From assembly GCA_963747535.1 (NCBI GenBank), contig CAVVFX010000005.1:1-55874 (forward strand): a stretch of DNA of 55,874 nucleotides. Direction: 5' to 3'. The notes beneath the pieces were generated by a model. The model worked only from the letters and a program-made list of their open reading frames with translations. It ran no database searches and was not told the DNA's origin. Below, piece by piece: positions 8,415 to 16,477 of the stretch. The number at the start of each line of letters is the position of its first letter. Position 1 is the stretch's first letter. Position numbers and translations under genes: made by a program. This stretch comes from CAVVFX01 sp963747535. Lineage in GTDB: Bacteria; Acidobacteriota; Terriglobia; Bryobacterales; Bryobacteraceae.

Positions 8415-8500
8415 CGATTCCAGGATAGCGGAAAGTTTCGAGAGGCTACCATCTTGCCGTCGACATCACCGGCATTCCTCGTAATATACTGAAAGCCCTT

Positions 8501-9739
8501 ATGCCCTATTATTTGGCGATTATTGCAGCTGTTCTACTCTTCACATTTCCGGCATCCGCGGCAGATTACTTCCCCGACCCGGACCATGCCGGCGGCTGGC
8601 GAACCTTGAGTGACGCGGCCAAGATTCGCGCGACCACCGGTATTGACACGCGCAAGTTGGACCGCGCTTTCGAGTACGCGAAGCGCACCAGTCCGCACGG
8701 AGGATTGCTGGTAGTCCGTCACGGCTACCTGGTGTACGAGCGGTACTTCGGACGCGGCAGCCGTGAAGCCAATCCGTCCATGGCCTCGGTTGGTAAAGCG
8801 TTCACCAGCATCGCCTGCGGCATCGTGCTGCGCGAAAAGCACGATAAGATCCCGCTGGGTCTCGAGCAGAAAGTTTTCACTGAAGTTTACCTTCCGGAGG
8901 CCTTCCCGCTCAGTGACCCGTCGAAGGCCGAGATTAAACTGGGGCATCTGCTGACCATGACATCCGGTATGCAGGAAGGCACTTCCGGATTCGTCAATCA
9001 CGTGCTTCAGCAACTGAAGCCGATGCCTCCACGAGACGCAACGCTCGATTCAATCAACGCCCAGGACCAGGCTGCCTTGCGCGCGCCGATGTGGTGCGCT
9101 CCAGGCGGGGGCTACTCCTATTCCTCGCAATCGACCCATGTCGCGTCGATCGTGCTGAGGCATCTGGCAGGGATGGAACTGCAGGATTACGTCAACGAGA
9201 AACTAGCCAAGCCGATGGAATGGGGACGCTGGTCGTGGGCGCGTACGCGTAACGGCAAAACGCTACCGCACACGCCCGGCGGCGCGGATATCGCGGTCCA
9301 CTCCACGGATGCGCTGCGCTTTGCCTATCTTCTGCTGCACCATGGCCGGTGGGGTAATCAGGAGTTGGTCCCCGCCGATTACATCGCACTTTGCAGCCGG
9401 CCGTCACCCTACGATCCGCATGCGCCCTTCAGTCTCCAGTTCGAAGTGAATGAGGACGGTCATGTGGCGGGTGCGCCGCCCGATGCCTATTTCAAATCAG
9501 GCGCAGGAGGCTTCGGCATCTACGTGATTCCGTCTCTCGACATGGTGATTTACAAAATGGCCGGCTCGACTTCACAGTACGATCCGGCCAATACCGGACT
9601 ACCGCTCACCTATCAGCCGGACACCTCGCGCGATGGCTGGAAACCGGAGCCGCACAGCCAGTTTTTCGATCCGCCGCCCAGTACCGATGACGGGGTTCAC
9701 CGGGTACTGGAGATGGTGGTTGCGGCAGTAGTGGATTGA
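8501..9739 (+). CDS. Class C beta-lactamase-like serine hydrolase, exported
   Basis: A 412-residue protein with a signal peptide (YYLAIIAAVLLFTFPASAA, residues 3-21). The SxxK nucleophile motif is SVGK within NPSMASVGKAFTSIACGI. The Tyr motif appears in GGGYSYSSQSTH, and a third-motif region is around SGAGGFGIYVIPSLD. This is the serine beta-lactamase/D-alanyl-peptidase/esterase superfamily (Pfam Beta-lactamase). The fold does not prove beta-lactam hydrolysis; many such proteins are esterases or peptidases. It stands alone between the divergent parvulin operon and a convergent small gene. Confidence 0.88.
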   Translation: MPYYLAIIAAVLLFTFPASAADYFPDPDHAGGWRTLSDAAKIRATTGIDTRKLDRAFEYAKRTSPHGGLLVVRHGYLVYERYFGRGSREANPSMASVGKAFTSIACGIVLREKHDKIPLGLEQKVFTEVYLPEAFPLSDPSKAEIKLGHLLTMTSGMQEGTSGFVNHVLQQLKPMPPRDATLDSINAQDQAALRAPMWCAPGGGYSYSSQSTHVASIVLRHLAGMELQDYVNEKLAKPMEWGRWSWARTRNGKTLPHTPGGADIAVHSTDALRFAYLLLHHGRWGNQELVPADYIALCSRPSPYDPHAPFSLQFEVNEDGHVAGAPPDAYFKSGAGGFGIYVIPSLDMVIYKMAGSTSQYDPANTGLPLTYQPDTSRDGWKPEPHSQFFDPPPSTDDGVHRVLEMVVAAVVD

Positions 9740-9762
9740 AGAAAAGTGTTATTTTAGCGTTG

Positions 9763-9794
9763 GACTGAGCGATGGTTGCCGCCACCGCTCAGTC
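9763..9794. terminator. Hairpin between convergent genes, candidate terminator
   Basis: GACTGAGCG (9763-9771) pairs perfectly with CGCTCAGTC (9786-9794) across a 14-base loop. It sits 24 bases after the serine hydrolase stop and just past the stop of the opposite-strand 27-residue peptide. No uninterrupted T run follows on either strand, so intrinsic termination is likely but not certain. Confidence 0.45.
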
Positions 9795-9800
9795 TCGGAT

Positions 9801-9884
9801 TCAGCTAGAGTTCGATTTAAGCTCCAACTTGGTCCGTCGCTTCCTGAGGAATACAAGGAAAACGATCGGCACAAGGATGATCAT
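9801..9884 (-). CDS. 27-residue single-pass membrane peptide
   Basis: A very short gene: start ATG 9884-9882, stop TGA 9803-9801. The product reads MIILVPIVFLVFLRKRRTKL and ends ELKSNSS. A hydrophobic stretch of 13 residues is followed by a strongly basic RKRR cluster, as in a short membrane anchor with a cytoplasmic tail. Upstream, the mRNA reads AAAGGGGGTGATTTAAATG. This matches the anti-Shine-Dalgarno complement (AAGGAGGTGAT) almost perfectly, with about five bases to the ATG, one of the strongest ribosome binding sites in the window. No homologous family is recognised. It could be a regulatory membrane peptide or a toxin-like peptide; nothing in the sequence decides. Confidence 0.5.
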   Translation of the reverse strand: MIILVPIVFLVFLRKRRTKLELKSNSS

Positions 9885-9917
9885 TTAAATCACCCCCTTT
9901 CCGCTCCGTAAATTTGC

Positions 9918-9944
9918 GAACCTCGCTCCTGACAAGCGAGGTTC
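9918..9944. promoter_or_regulatory. 10-bp stem-loop upstream of the purine operon
   Basis: GAACCTCGCT (9918-9927) and AGCGAGGTTC (9935-9944) form a perfect 10-bp stem with a 7-base loop. It lies about 240 bases before the xdhA start and about 35 bases upstream of the small membrane peptide on the other strand. There is no T tract. It could be a regulatory hairpin, a binding palindrome or a dispersed repeat. The rest of 9945-10182 shows no feature I can name. Confidence 0.35.
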
Positions 9945-10182
9945 TGCAAGGAGCTTGTCCGGTCGCCCCATACAGACTTCGCCTTCGCAAACGCGTCGCG
10001 GAAATTCAAGCTGAGCGATTTCGGTTAAGAATGTCTGTTCCCCGGAAGGCGTAACACCGAGGGACTAACGAGCCTGTCCTGCGCTGCTGCAGACCCTCGT
10101 CATCAAGTGTTAACATTTGGTCAAGAGCGTTTCTGCTGGCGCACTCTGCTGTGAGCCCGATTCAACATCCGAGAAGCAAAAA

Positions 10183-11601
10183 ATGCCAGAGGACCTTGCC
10201 GGGCAGCACGAAGTTCGTTTCCTATTGAACGGCCGGCGGGTCGTGGCGCAGGGTCTCGCTCCGTCAACCACACTTCTCGATTTTGTCCGTTCAAAAGGAC
10301 TCACCGGTTCCAAAGAGGGCTGCGCCGAGGGCGAATGCGGGGCCTGCACGGTTCTGATGGTCAAGCCGTGCAAGTCGGGCAGTCGCTTCGTCCCGTTCAA
10401 CAGCTGCCTGATGCTCCTGCCGATGGCTTCCGGTCAGGAGATCTACACAATCGAAGCACTCGCCCGCGACGGTCAGCTTTCGAAAGTCCAGCAGGCCATG
10501 ATCGACCAGGCCGGATCCCAGTGCGGGTACTGTACGCCCGGCTTCGTGGTCAGTCTTTTTGCGGAGCAGCATCGACCCGGGCGTACCGGCTCATGCGATC
10601 CTCTCTCGCTCTCCGGCAATCTTTGCCGCTGTACCGGGTACCGTCCGATACGCGACGCCGCCCTTTCGCTTGGACCGGCGCCCCCGGGCTGGTTCCGCGA
10701 CCGGATGCAACAACCAGCGCCCGTGACGGGTCGGGTCGCCTACCGTCACGGTGGATCGCAGTTCTTCCGTCCAACCAGCCTGGCCGAGTGTCTGAATCTG
10801 TTATCCGAATATCCGCAATCGCGGCTCATTGCCGGCGGGACGGACCTGGTAGTCGAGTCCAATCTCCGTGATCGCCGTTGGCCGGTCCTGATCAGCGTTG
10901 AAGCACTTCCCGAACTTCTTCAGTTCCAGGAGGCGGACGACGCGGTCACGATCGGCGCCGGACTAACCTTAAGCGAAATCGGTGAGAAATGGAGCAGCGC
11001 TCCTTCAGTATTTGATCAATGGCTGCGCCTCTTCGCCTCGCCGCTCATTCGCAATCGCGCGACGCTCGGCGGTAATCTGGCGACCGCATCCCCCATCGGC
11101 GACGCCGCGCCATTGTTACTCGCCTGCGACGCTACCGTGCAAATCGCCGGCCCGGATGGCGAACGCGCCGTTCCCTTGAGTGCGTTCTTTCAGAGCTACC
11201 GCCAGACTTCGCTCACGTCGCGCGATGTCCTGGTCTCGATCCGCATACCGAAGCCCCTGACGGCCGAGACGCGCTTCTACAAAATTGCCAAGCGCCGCAC
11301 CGACGACATCAGTACGGTCGCGGCAGCCATCTCCGTGACGCTCGATCGATCCGGCCGTATCGAGCGCGCACGCTTCGCTTACGGAGGCGTCGCCGCAACT
11401 CCCGTAAGGGCTGCGGAAGCCGAAACCGCCGTCTTGGGACGCGCCTGGAATGAGTCCACAATCAAACGCGCCCAGGACGTGATTGCCAGGACTCTGAAAC
11501 CTATGAGCGATCATCGCGGTTCAGCGGAGTACCGGCTCGCGATCGCCCAGCGCGTCCTCGAAAAATACGCCCACGAGCAGAAGTTGGAGGTCGCTGCGTG
11601 A
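10183..11601 (+). CDS. xdhA: Xanthine dehydrogenase small subunit (2Fe-2S plus FAD domains)
   Basis: A 472-residue protein that carries electrons from the molybdenum centre to NAD. The N-terminal ferredoxin domain has the first [2Fe-2S] cysteines in GCAEGECGACTV. The second cluster sits in CGYCTPGF and CRCTGYRPI. The C-terminal half is the FAD domain of the CO-dehydrogenase flavoprotein family, with IAGGTDLVVE and IRNRATLGGNLATASPIGDAAP. I chose ATG 10183 (MPEDLAGQHEV); the open frame extends upstream to a TTG at 10117, but those residues are not part of the fold. It begins the purine catabolic operon and overlaps the next gene by four bases (GTGA). Confidence 0.92.
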   Translation: MPEDLAGQHEVRFLLNGRRVVAQGLAPSTTLLDFVRSKGLTGSKEGCAEGECGACTVLMVKPCKSGSRFVPFNSCLMLLPMASGQEIYTIEALARDGQLSKVQQAMIDQAGSQCGYCTPGFVVSLFAEQHRPGRTGSCDPLSLSGNLCRCTGYRPIRDAALSLGPAPPGWFRDRMQQPAPVTGRVAYRHGGSQFFRPTSLAECLNLLSEYPQSRLIAGGTDLVVESNLRDRRWPVLISVEALPELLQFQEADDAVTIGAGLTLSEIGEKWSSAPSVFDQWLRLFASPLIRNRATLGGNLATASPIGDAAPLLLACDATVQIAGPDGERAVPLSAFFQSYRQTSLTSRDVLVSIRIPKPLTAETRFYKIAKRRTDDISTVAAAISVTLDRSGRIERARFAYGGVAATPVRAAEAETAVLGRAWNESTIKRAQDVIARTLKPMSDHRGSAEYRLAIAQRVLEKYAHEQKLEVAA

Positions 11602-13931
11602 AGTACTCCGGCCAGTCAACGCCCCATGAAAGCGCTCGCGATCACGTGACTGGCGATGCGATCTACGCTGAGGATCTACTCCCGCGCTATCCGGAAACCC
11701 TGCACGCGTGGCCCGTCCTTGCGCCTCACGCACATGCGCTGCTGCTCCATCTGGATGCCACGCCGGCGCTCGATGAATTCGGCGTGGTAACGACTCTGAC
11801 CTCCTCGGATGTTCCGGGCGAGGGTGATTCGGGCGCGAACCGTCATGATGAACCGTTGTTTCCAGTCGAGATCATGCACCACGCCCAAGCGGTTGCGTGG
11901 GTGCTTGGAGAGACGCTCGAAGCCGCCAAACTCGGGGCCGCGCGAGTCAAAGCGGAGTATCGCGCGCTGACGCCGGTATTGACCATTCAGGATGCCATAG
12001 CGGCCGGTAGCTACCATTCCGCTCCCTCGCGTATCCGGCGCGGCGACGCGTTCGCCGCGATTGCTGCCAGCCCGCATCGTCTCAGCGGCGAACTCTCGAT
12101 CGGCGGCCAGGAACATTTTTACCTGGAAACGCAATGCGCTCTTGCGAGAATCGACGAGACTGGCGGCTTCATTATCGACTCATCGACCCAGCACCCCGCC
12201 GAGACGCAGATTATCGCGGCGCGCGTGCTCGGCATCCCTTGCCATCGCGTGTCCGTGCAGTGTCTGCGGATGGGCGGAGCGTTCGGCGGCAAAGAAGTGC
12301 AAGCCAATCCCTGGGCGGCCATCGCGGCTCTCGGCGCATGGAAGACCAGGCGGCCGGTGTGCGTGCGACTGCCTCGTCATCTTGACATGGTGCTGACCGG
12401 CAAGCGTCATCCCTTCCACGCGCGCTTCTCCGCCGGTTTCGACGATGATGGCCGGCTGCGAGGCGTGGAACTCTCGCTCTATTCGGATGCGGGTTGGAGC
12501 CTCGACCTCTCCGAGCCGGTCATGTGGCGAGCGCTGTTCCATTGCGACAACACTTACCTGATCCCTGCGCTCGACGCGTCAGGCTGGATCTGCAAGACCC
12601 ATAAGACGTCGCAAACTGCTTTCCGCGGCTTCGGCGGCCCGCAAGGCATGCTGGTCATTGAGGACATCCTGGACCGCGTCGCCCGGACGCTGGACATCCC
12701 GCCGCATGTCGTTCGCCAACGAAACTTCTATCGGGAAGGCGATCTGACTCATTATGCCCAGGTCGTCAAAGACGCATCGCGCATCGCGACGATCTGGAAC
12801 CAGTTGAAAGAGTCGAGTGAGTTCGAGACCCGCCGGATCACCGTGGCCGAGTTCAACCGCACGCACACGCTCGCCAAACGAGGCCTCGCCATCACGCCGA
12901 TGAAGTTCGGTATTTCCTTCACCGCAACCCTGATGAACCAGGCGGGAGCGCTCGTCTTAGTCTTCCGGGACGGCAGCGTACAAGTGAATCACGGCGGCAC
13001 AGAGATGGGTCAGGGGCTCTTCACCAAGATCCATCAAATCGCCGCAGACAGCTTGGGCGTGACGCCGGAAACCATCCGGTTGATGCCGACTCGCACGGAC
13101 AAAGTCCCGAATACTTCTCCCACCGCGGCATCGGCCAGCACGGACTTGAACGGCGCGGCCGTGTTCGATGCCTGCGCGCAGATCAAAGCCCGGCTCACAC
13201 CGATCGCGGCGAATCTTCTGGAATGCGACGATACCGCCGTGCGCTTCGAATCCGGCGAAGTCTATGCCGCGGGTTCGAAGCCGACTTCCATCAGCTTCGC
13301 TACCGTCGTGGAGCACGCATACCGGCATCGCGTCGCTCTCTTCGCACAAGGGTACTACCGCACACCGGAGATCCACTTTGACGCGAAGAGCGCCACTGGC
13401 CGGCCGTTTTTGTATTACGCATATGGCGCTGCGGCCGCAGAGGTCGAAGTCGACGGCTTCACGGGCGAGCACCGAATCCTCCGCGCGGACCTCCTGGAAG
13501 ATGTGGGCGATTCGGTTTCTCCGCTGATTGATCGCGGACAGGTCGAAGGAGGTTTCGTCCAAGGCATCGGCTGGCTGACTCTCGAGGAACTGCTATGGGA
13601 TGGCCAGGGACGGCTTGCGACCGCCGGCGCGTCTACCTACAAGCTCCCATCCTGGCCGGAACTGCCGGAGACTTTCAACGTCGCATTCCTCGAACGCGCG
13701 AGCGAGCCCGGCGTGGTTTTTGGAAGCAAAGCGGTCGGCGAGCCGCCGCTGATGCTGGCGATATCGGTGCGTGAGGCGATTCGCGAGGCGATTGCGGCTT
13801 TCGGCAGCGGCGGTCTCGTGACGCTGGATAGTCCTGCCACACCGGAGCGAATCTATTGGGCGGTGCAGCGTGCCAGGGAGGGCGCCCTACAAACAGCTCC
13901 GGCATCCACTACCGGAGCCGCTCACTTGTGA
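11598..13931 (+). CDS. xdhB: Xanthine dehydrogenase molybdenum-binding subunit
   Basis: A 777-residue catalytic subunit that oxidises hypoxanthine or xanthine to urate. Molybdopterin-binding signatures are CLRMGGAFGGKEVQANPWAA and the substrate-arginine motif TAFRGFGGPQG. Later come VQVNHGGTEMGQGLFTKI and, near the C terminus, GSKAVGEPPLML, which supplies the catalytic glutamate. Start GTG 11598 overlaps the xdhA stop (GTGA). The chain is close to the bacterial XdhB length of about 780 residues. No xdhC maturation factor lies in the window, so insertion of sulfurated cofactor must depend on a gene elsewhere. Confidence 0.93.
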   Translation: MKYSGQSTPHESARDHVTGDAIYAEDLLPRYPETLHAWPVLAPHAHALLLHLDATPALDEFGVVTTLTSSDVPGEGDSGANRHDEPLFPVEIMHHAQAVAWVLGETLEAAKLGAARVKAEYRALTPVLTIQDAIAAGSYHSAPSRIRRGDAFAAIAASPHRLSGELSIGGQEHFYLETQCALARIDETGGFIIDSSTQHPAETQIIAARVLGIPCHRVSVQCLRMGGAFGGKEVQANPWAAIAALGAWKTRRPVCVRLPRHLDMVLTGKRHPFHARFSAGFDDDGRLRGVELSLYSDAGWSLDLSEPVMWRALFHCDNTYLIPALDASGWICKTHKTSQTAFRGFGGPQGMLVIEDILDRVARTLDIPPHVVRQRNFYREGDLTHYAQVVKDASRIATIWNQLKESSEFETRRITVAEFNRTHTLAKRGLAITPMKFGISFTATLMNQAGALVLVFRDGSVQVNHGGTEMGQGLFTKIHQIAADSLGVTPETIRLMPTRTDKVPNTSPTAASASTDLNGAAVFDACAQIKARLTPIAANLLECDDTAVRFESGEVYAAGSKPTSISFATVVEHAYRHRVALFAQGYYRTPEIHFDAKSATGRPFLYYAYGAAAAEVEVDGFTGEHRILRADLLEDVGDSVSPLIDRGQVEGGFVQGIGWLTLEELLWDGQGRLATAGASTYKLPSWPELPETFNVAFLERASEPGVVFGSKAVGEPPLMLAISVREAIREAIAAFGSGGLVTLDSPATPERIYWAVQRAREGALQTAPASTTGAAHL

Positions 13932-14422
13932 CGATTTCGCAATTGAATGCACTGGGGGTCAACGATTTTGTCGATCATCTTGGAGGCGTCTTCGAGCACT
14001 CTTCCTGGGTGGCTCGCCGCGCCTGGAAGCATCGCCCCTTCGCATCCCTGGACGATCTGCACAAGCGCATGACCGCCGAAGTTGCGGCTGCATCCACGGT
14101 TGAAAAACTGGCACTCCTGCGCGCTCACCCGGACCTCGGCGCTCGCGCGAGAATGAGCGAGAGTTCCGCCAAAGAGCAGAATTCCGCGGGGCTCGATCAC
14201 TTGACGCCGGTGGAATTCGCCCGCCTGCACCAGTACAACGAGGCTTATAAGAACAAATTCGGCTTCCCGTTCCTGTTTGCCGTGAAAGGCAGCACCAAGC
14301 ACCGCATCATGCAGGCGCTCGAGGGCCGGCTCCAGGCGAGCCCGGAAGAGGAGTTTCAGGAAGCATTGCAGCAGGTGTATCGCATTGCTCGCTTTCGATT
14401 AGAGGATATGATCGGACGATGA
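13928..14422 (+). CDS. uraD: OHCU decarboxylase
   Basis: A 164-residue enzyme that decarboxylates 2-oxo-4-hydroxy-4-carboxy-5-ureidoimidazoline to S-allantoin. Its signatures are FVDHLGGVFEHSSWVARRAW, the catalytic-histidine motif LRAHPDLGARARM and YNEAYKNKFGFPFLF. Start GTG 13928 overlaps the xdhB stop by four bases, and the gene overlaps the uricase start by another four (ATGA). A longer frame upstream would overlap xdhB by 76 bases and is rejected. The usual partner, 5-hydroxyisourate hydrolase, is neither fused here nor adjacent. Confidence 0.92.
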   Translation: MTISQLNALGVNDFVDHLGGVFEHSSWVARRAWKHRPFASLDDLHKRMTAEVAAASTVEKLALLRAHPDLGARARMSESSAKEQNSAGLDHLTPVEFARLHQYNEAYKNKFGFPFLFAVKGSTKHRIMQALEGRLQASPEEEFQEALQQVYRIARFRLEDMIGR

Positions 14423-15288
14423 ATCGATTCTCCAGCGGACCGAAGCGCAGTTACTACGGAAAAGGCGACGTGATCGCCTACCGCTTGCATCGCGACGGCA
14501 ACCAACCGGAAGGGCAGAGCCCGGTATTTGGAGCGAATGTACTGCTGCTGATCTACGGTGACGCGTTCTGGACAACATATACTACCGGCGATAATGCCAA
14601 CCTGGTCGCCACCGACTCAATGAAGAATTTCATTCAGCGCGAGACCATGAACTTCACCGGCGGCGATCTGGAATCCTACTGCCGTTTCCTCGGCGAAAAA
14701 TTTCTGAACACCTACCCGCAAGCGGAAGGCGCGCAACTCACCGCAACCGAAATCCCCTACGCCGTCGTAACACAGGCTTCAGCCTGTCCTGTTTTCACCC
14801 CAGCAGGACCAGATCGAGCCTACGCACGCCTGGAAGTCGAACGAGAAGGCACGACCCTGCGTCATGCGGAGATTTGTTCCGGCATTCAGGGTTTCAAACT
14901 CTTGCGACTGGGTGGCAGCGCATTTTACGGCTTTGTCCGGGACCAGTACACCACGCTTCCCGAAATCAAGAACCGCCCACTTCACATGTGGCTGGACCTC
15001 GAATGGAGTTATATCCGCACGGAAGACGCATTCAGCAAGGGCGCCGTCACCGCCGAAATCCGTAAAACCGTGCAGGGAGTTTTCGCGGGGTTCGAATCCG
15101 GAAGCATCCAGCAGATCATCTATCAGATCGGCACAAGAATGCTACAGGATATCCCGGCAATTGCAGAGATTCATCTCGAAGCCAACAACCGGACCTGGGA
15201 CACCATCGCCGAACAGGGTGAATCTCTGGGCGTCTACACCGATGCCCGTCCCCCTTACGGTTGCCTGGGCTTGACCTTGCGCCGATGA
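14419..15288 (+). CDS. uox: Urate oxidase (cofactor-free uricase)
   Basis: A 289-residue enzyme that oxidises urate to 5-hydroxyisourate. Catalytic landmarks are the lysine in YYGKGDVIAYRL, the threonine in TGDNANLVATDSMKNF, and the Phe/Arg segment FKLLRLGGSAFYGFVRDQYT. The C-terminal QYTTLPE and IHLEANNRTWD motifs are also present. The usual C-terminal peroxisomal signal is absent, as expected in bacteria. Around residues 118-123 the gene contains an in-frame palindrome (14772-14787) coding for QASACP in a region where uricases vary; it may be an inserted repeat. Start ATG 14419 overlaps uraD by four bases. Confidence 0.93.
   Translation: MNRFSSGPKRSYYGKGDVIAYRLHRDGNQPEGQSPVFGANVLLLIYGDAFWTTYTTGDNANLVATDSMKNFIQRETMNFTGGDLESYCRFLGEKFLNTYPQAEGAQLTATEIPYAVVTQASACPVFTPAGPDRAYARLEVEREGTTLRHAEICSGIQGFKLLRLGGSAFYGFVRDQYTTLPEIKNRPLHMWLDLEWSYIRTEDAFSKGAVTAEIRKTVQGVFAGFESGSIQQIIYQIGTRMLQDIPAIAEIHLEANNRTWDTIAEQGESLGVYTDARPPYGCLGLTLRR
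14772..14787. repeat. REP-like palindrome inside the uricase gene
   Basis: ACAGGCTTCAGCCTGT is a 7-bp stem (ACAGGCT/AGCCTGT) with a two-base loop, lying in frame within the uricase coding region. CAGGCTxxAGCCTG-type palindromes are common dispersed intergenic elements in several bacterial phyla. No second copy was noticed in this window, so its repeat nature rests on general experience. Confidence 0.4.
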
Positions 15289-15295
15289 GGCGCCG

Positions 15296-16477
15296 ATGAG
15301 CAGCCGGGCACAACGTGTCGTCGATTACTGCCGCACCCTGGCCACGTTCACCGAAGAACCCGGGCGCACGACTCGAACCTTTCTCTCTCCGCCGATGCAC
15401 GACGTCCACCGGCAGCTCGGGAGATGGATGCGCAGTCTCGGCATGCAGGTTAGAGTCGATGCAGCGGGCAACCTTCGCGGCGTGTTGGAGGGCAATGGCC
15501 CGCGGGTGATGATCGGCTCGCATCTCGATACCGTCCCCAACGCGGGCGCGTTCGACGGCATTCTCGGCGTCGTTCTGGGGATTGAGCTAGCCGGAATCGC
15601 CAGCCATCACGCGCAAGGTCCGAAGATTGAGGTGGCCGGCTTCTCTGAAGAGGAGGGCGTTCGGATGGGAGTGCCTTTCATCGGCAGCCGGGCGCTGGTC
15701 GGCACGCTGGATGCCAGGACCCTTGCGCTTGCCGATCCTTACATCCGTCAATTCGGTTTGGATCCCGAAGCCATCCTGGACGCGCGCCTGGCACCTGATA
15801 CTGCAGCGTACCTTGAATTCCACATCGAACAGGGACCCGTCCTGGAGAGCCTGCAGTTGCCTGTCGGAGTAGTGGATGCCATTGCCGGACAAAGCCGTCT
15901 CGAAATTACTTTCGAAGGACAAGCGAATCACGCCGGCACGACGCCGATGGCCCTGCGCCGCGATGCGCTGGCCGCTGCAGCACAATGGATCGGACGCGTC
16001 GAACAGGAAGCCGCGGCTCACGACGGCATGGTGGCAACGACTGGGCGTATGCAAATCGAGCCCAACGCAACGAACGTGGTTCCCGGGCGAGTCACCGTCA
16101 GCCTCGATGTCCGGCACGGTGGTGACGAAAATCGGCAGGCATTGGTACGGCAATTGATCTCCGCGGCATCGAGTATCGCTAACCGGCGCGACGTGAAGGT
16201 GCGTTACGAACAGCGTCTCGACCAACCCGCCGTCCCGATGGACGCCATTTTGCGCGAGCGCCTGTCAACCGCAGTTGCGTCTGCCGGTTACCCGGTTCAT
16301 TCCATGACGAGCGGGGCCGGACACGACGCCATGATCATCGCGCCACATATTCCTTCAGCCATGCTATTTCTAAGAAGTCCGGGAGGTATCAGTCACTCAC
16401 CCGAGGAAAATGTGCTCATCGAAGATGTGGAAGCGGCGCTTGCCGTGGGAGAAAAGTTCTTATGTCTGACCTCGTAA
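15296..16477 (+). CDS. allC: Allantoate amidohydrolase
   Basis: A 393-residue M20-family metal amidohydrolase that hydrolyses allantoate to ureidoglycine, CO2 and ammonia. Metal-site motifs are IGSHLDTVPNAGAFDGILGV, FSEEEGVRMGVPFIGSRAL and FHIEQGPVLE, with the later GAGHDAMI. The dimerisation lid follows FEGQANHAGTTPM. Hydantoin carbamoylases share these motifs, but the position directly before allantoinase and after uricase makes allantoate the probable substrate. Start ATG 15296 is eight bases after the uricase stop. The end overlaps the allantoinase gene by 16 bases. A second paralogue lies at 18473. Confidence 0.88.
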   Translation: MSSRAQRVVDYCRTLATFTEEPGRTTRTFLSPPMHDVHRQLGRWMRSLGMQVRVDAAGNLRGVLEGNGPRVMIGSHLDTVPNAGAFDGILGVVLGIELAGIASHHAQGPKIEVAGFSEEEGVRMGVPFIGSRALVGTLDARTLALADPYIRQFGLDPEAILDARLAPDTAAYLEFHIEQGPVLESLQLPVGVVDAIAGQSRLEITFEGQANHAGTTPMALRRDALAAAAQWIGRVEQEAAAHDGMVATTGRMQIEPNATNVVPGRVTVSLDVRHGGDENRQALVRQLISAASSIANRRDVKVRYEQRLDQPAVPMDAILRERLSTAVASAGYPVHSMTSGAGHDAMIIAPHIPSAMLFLRSPGGISHSPEENVLIEDVEAALAVGEKFLCLTS

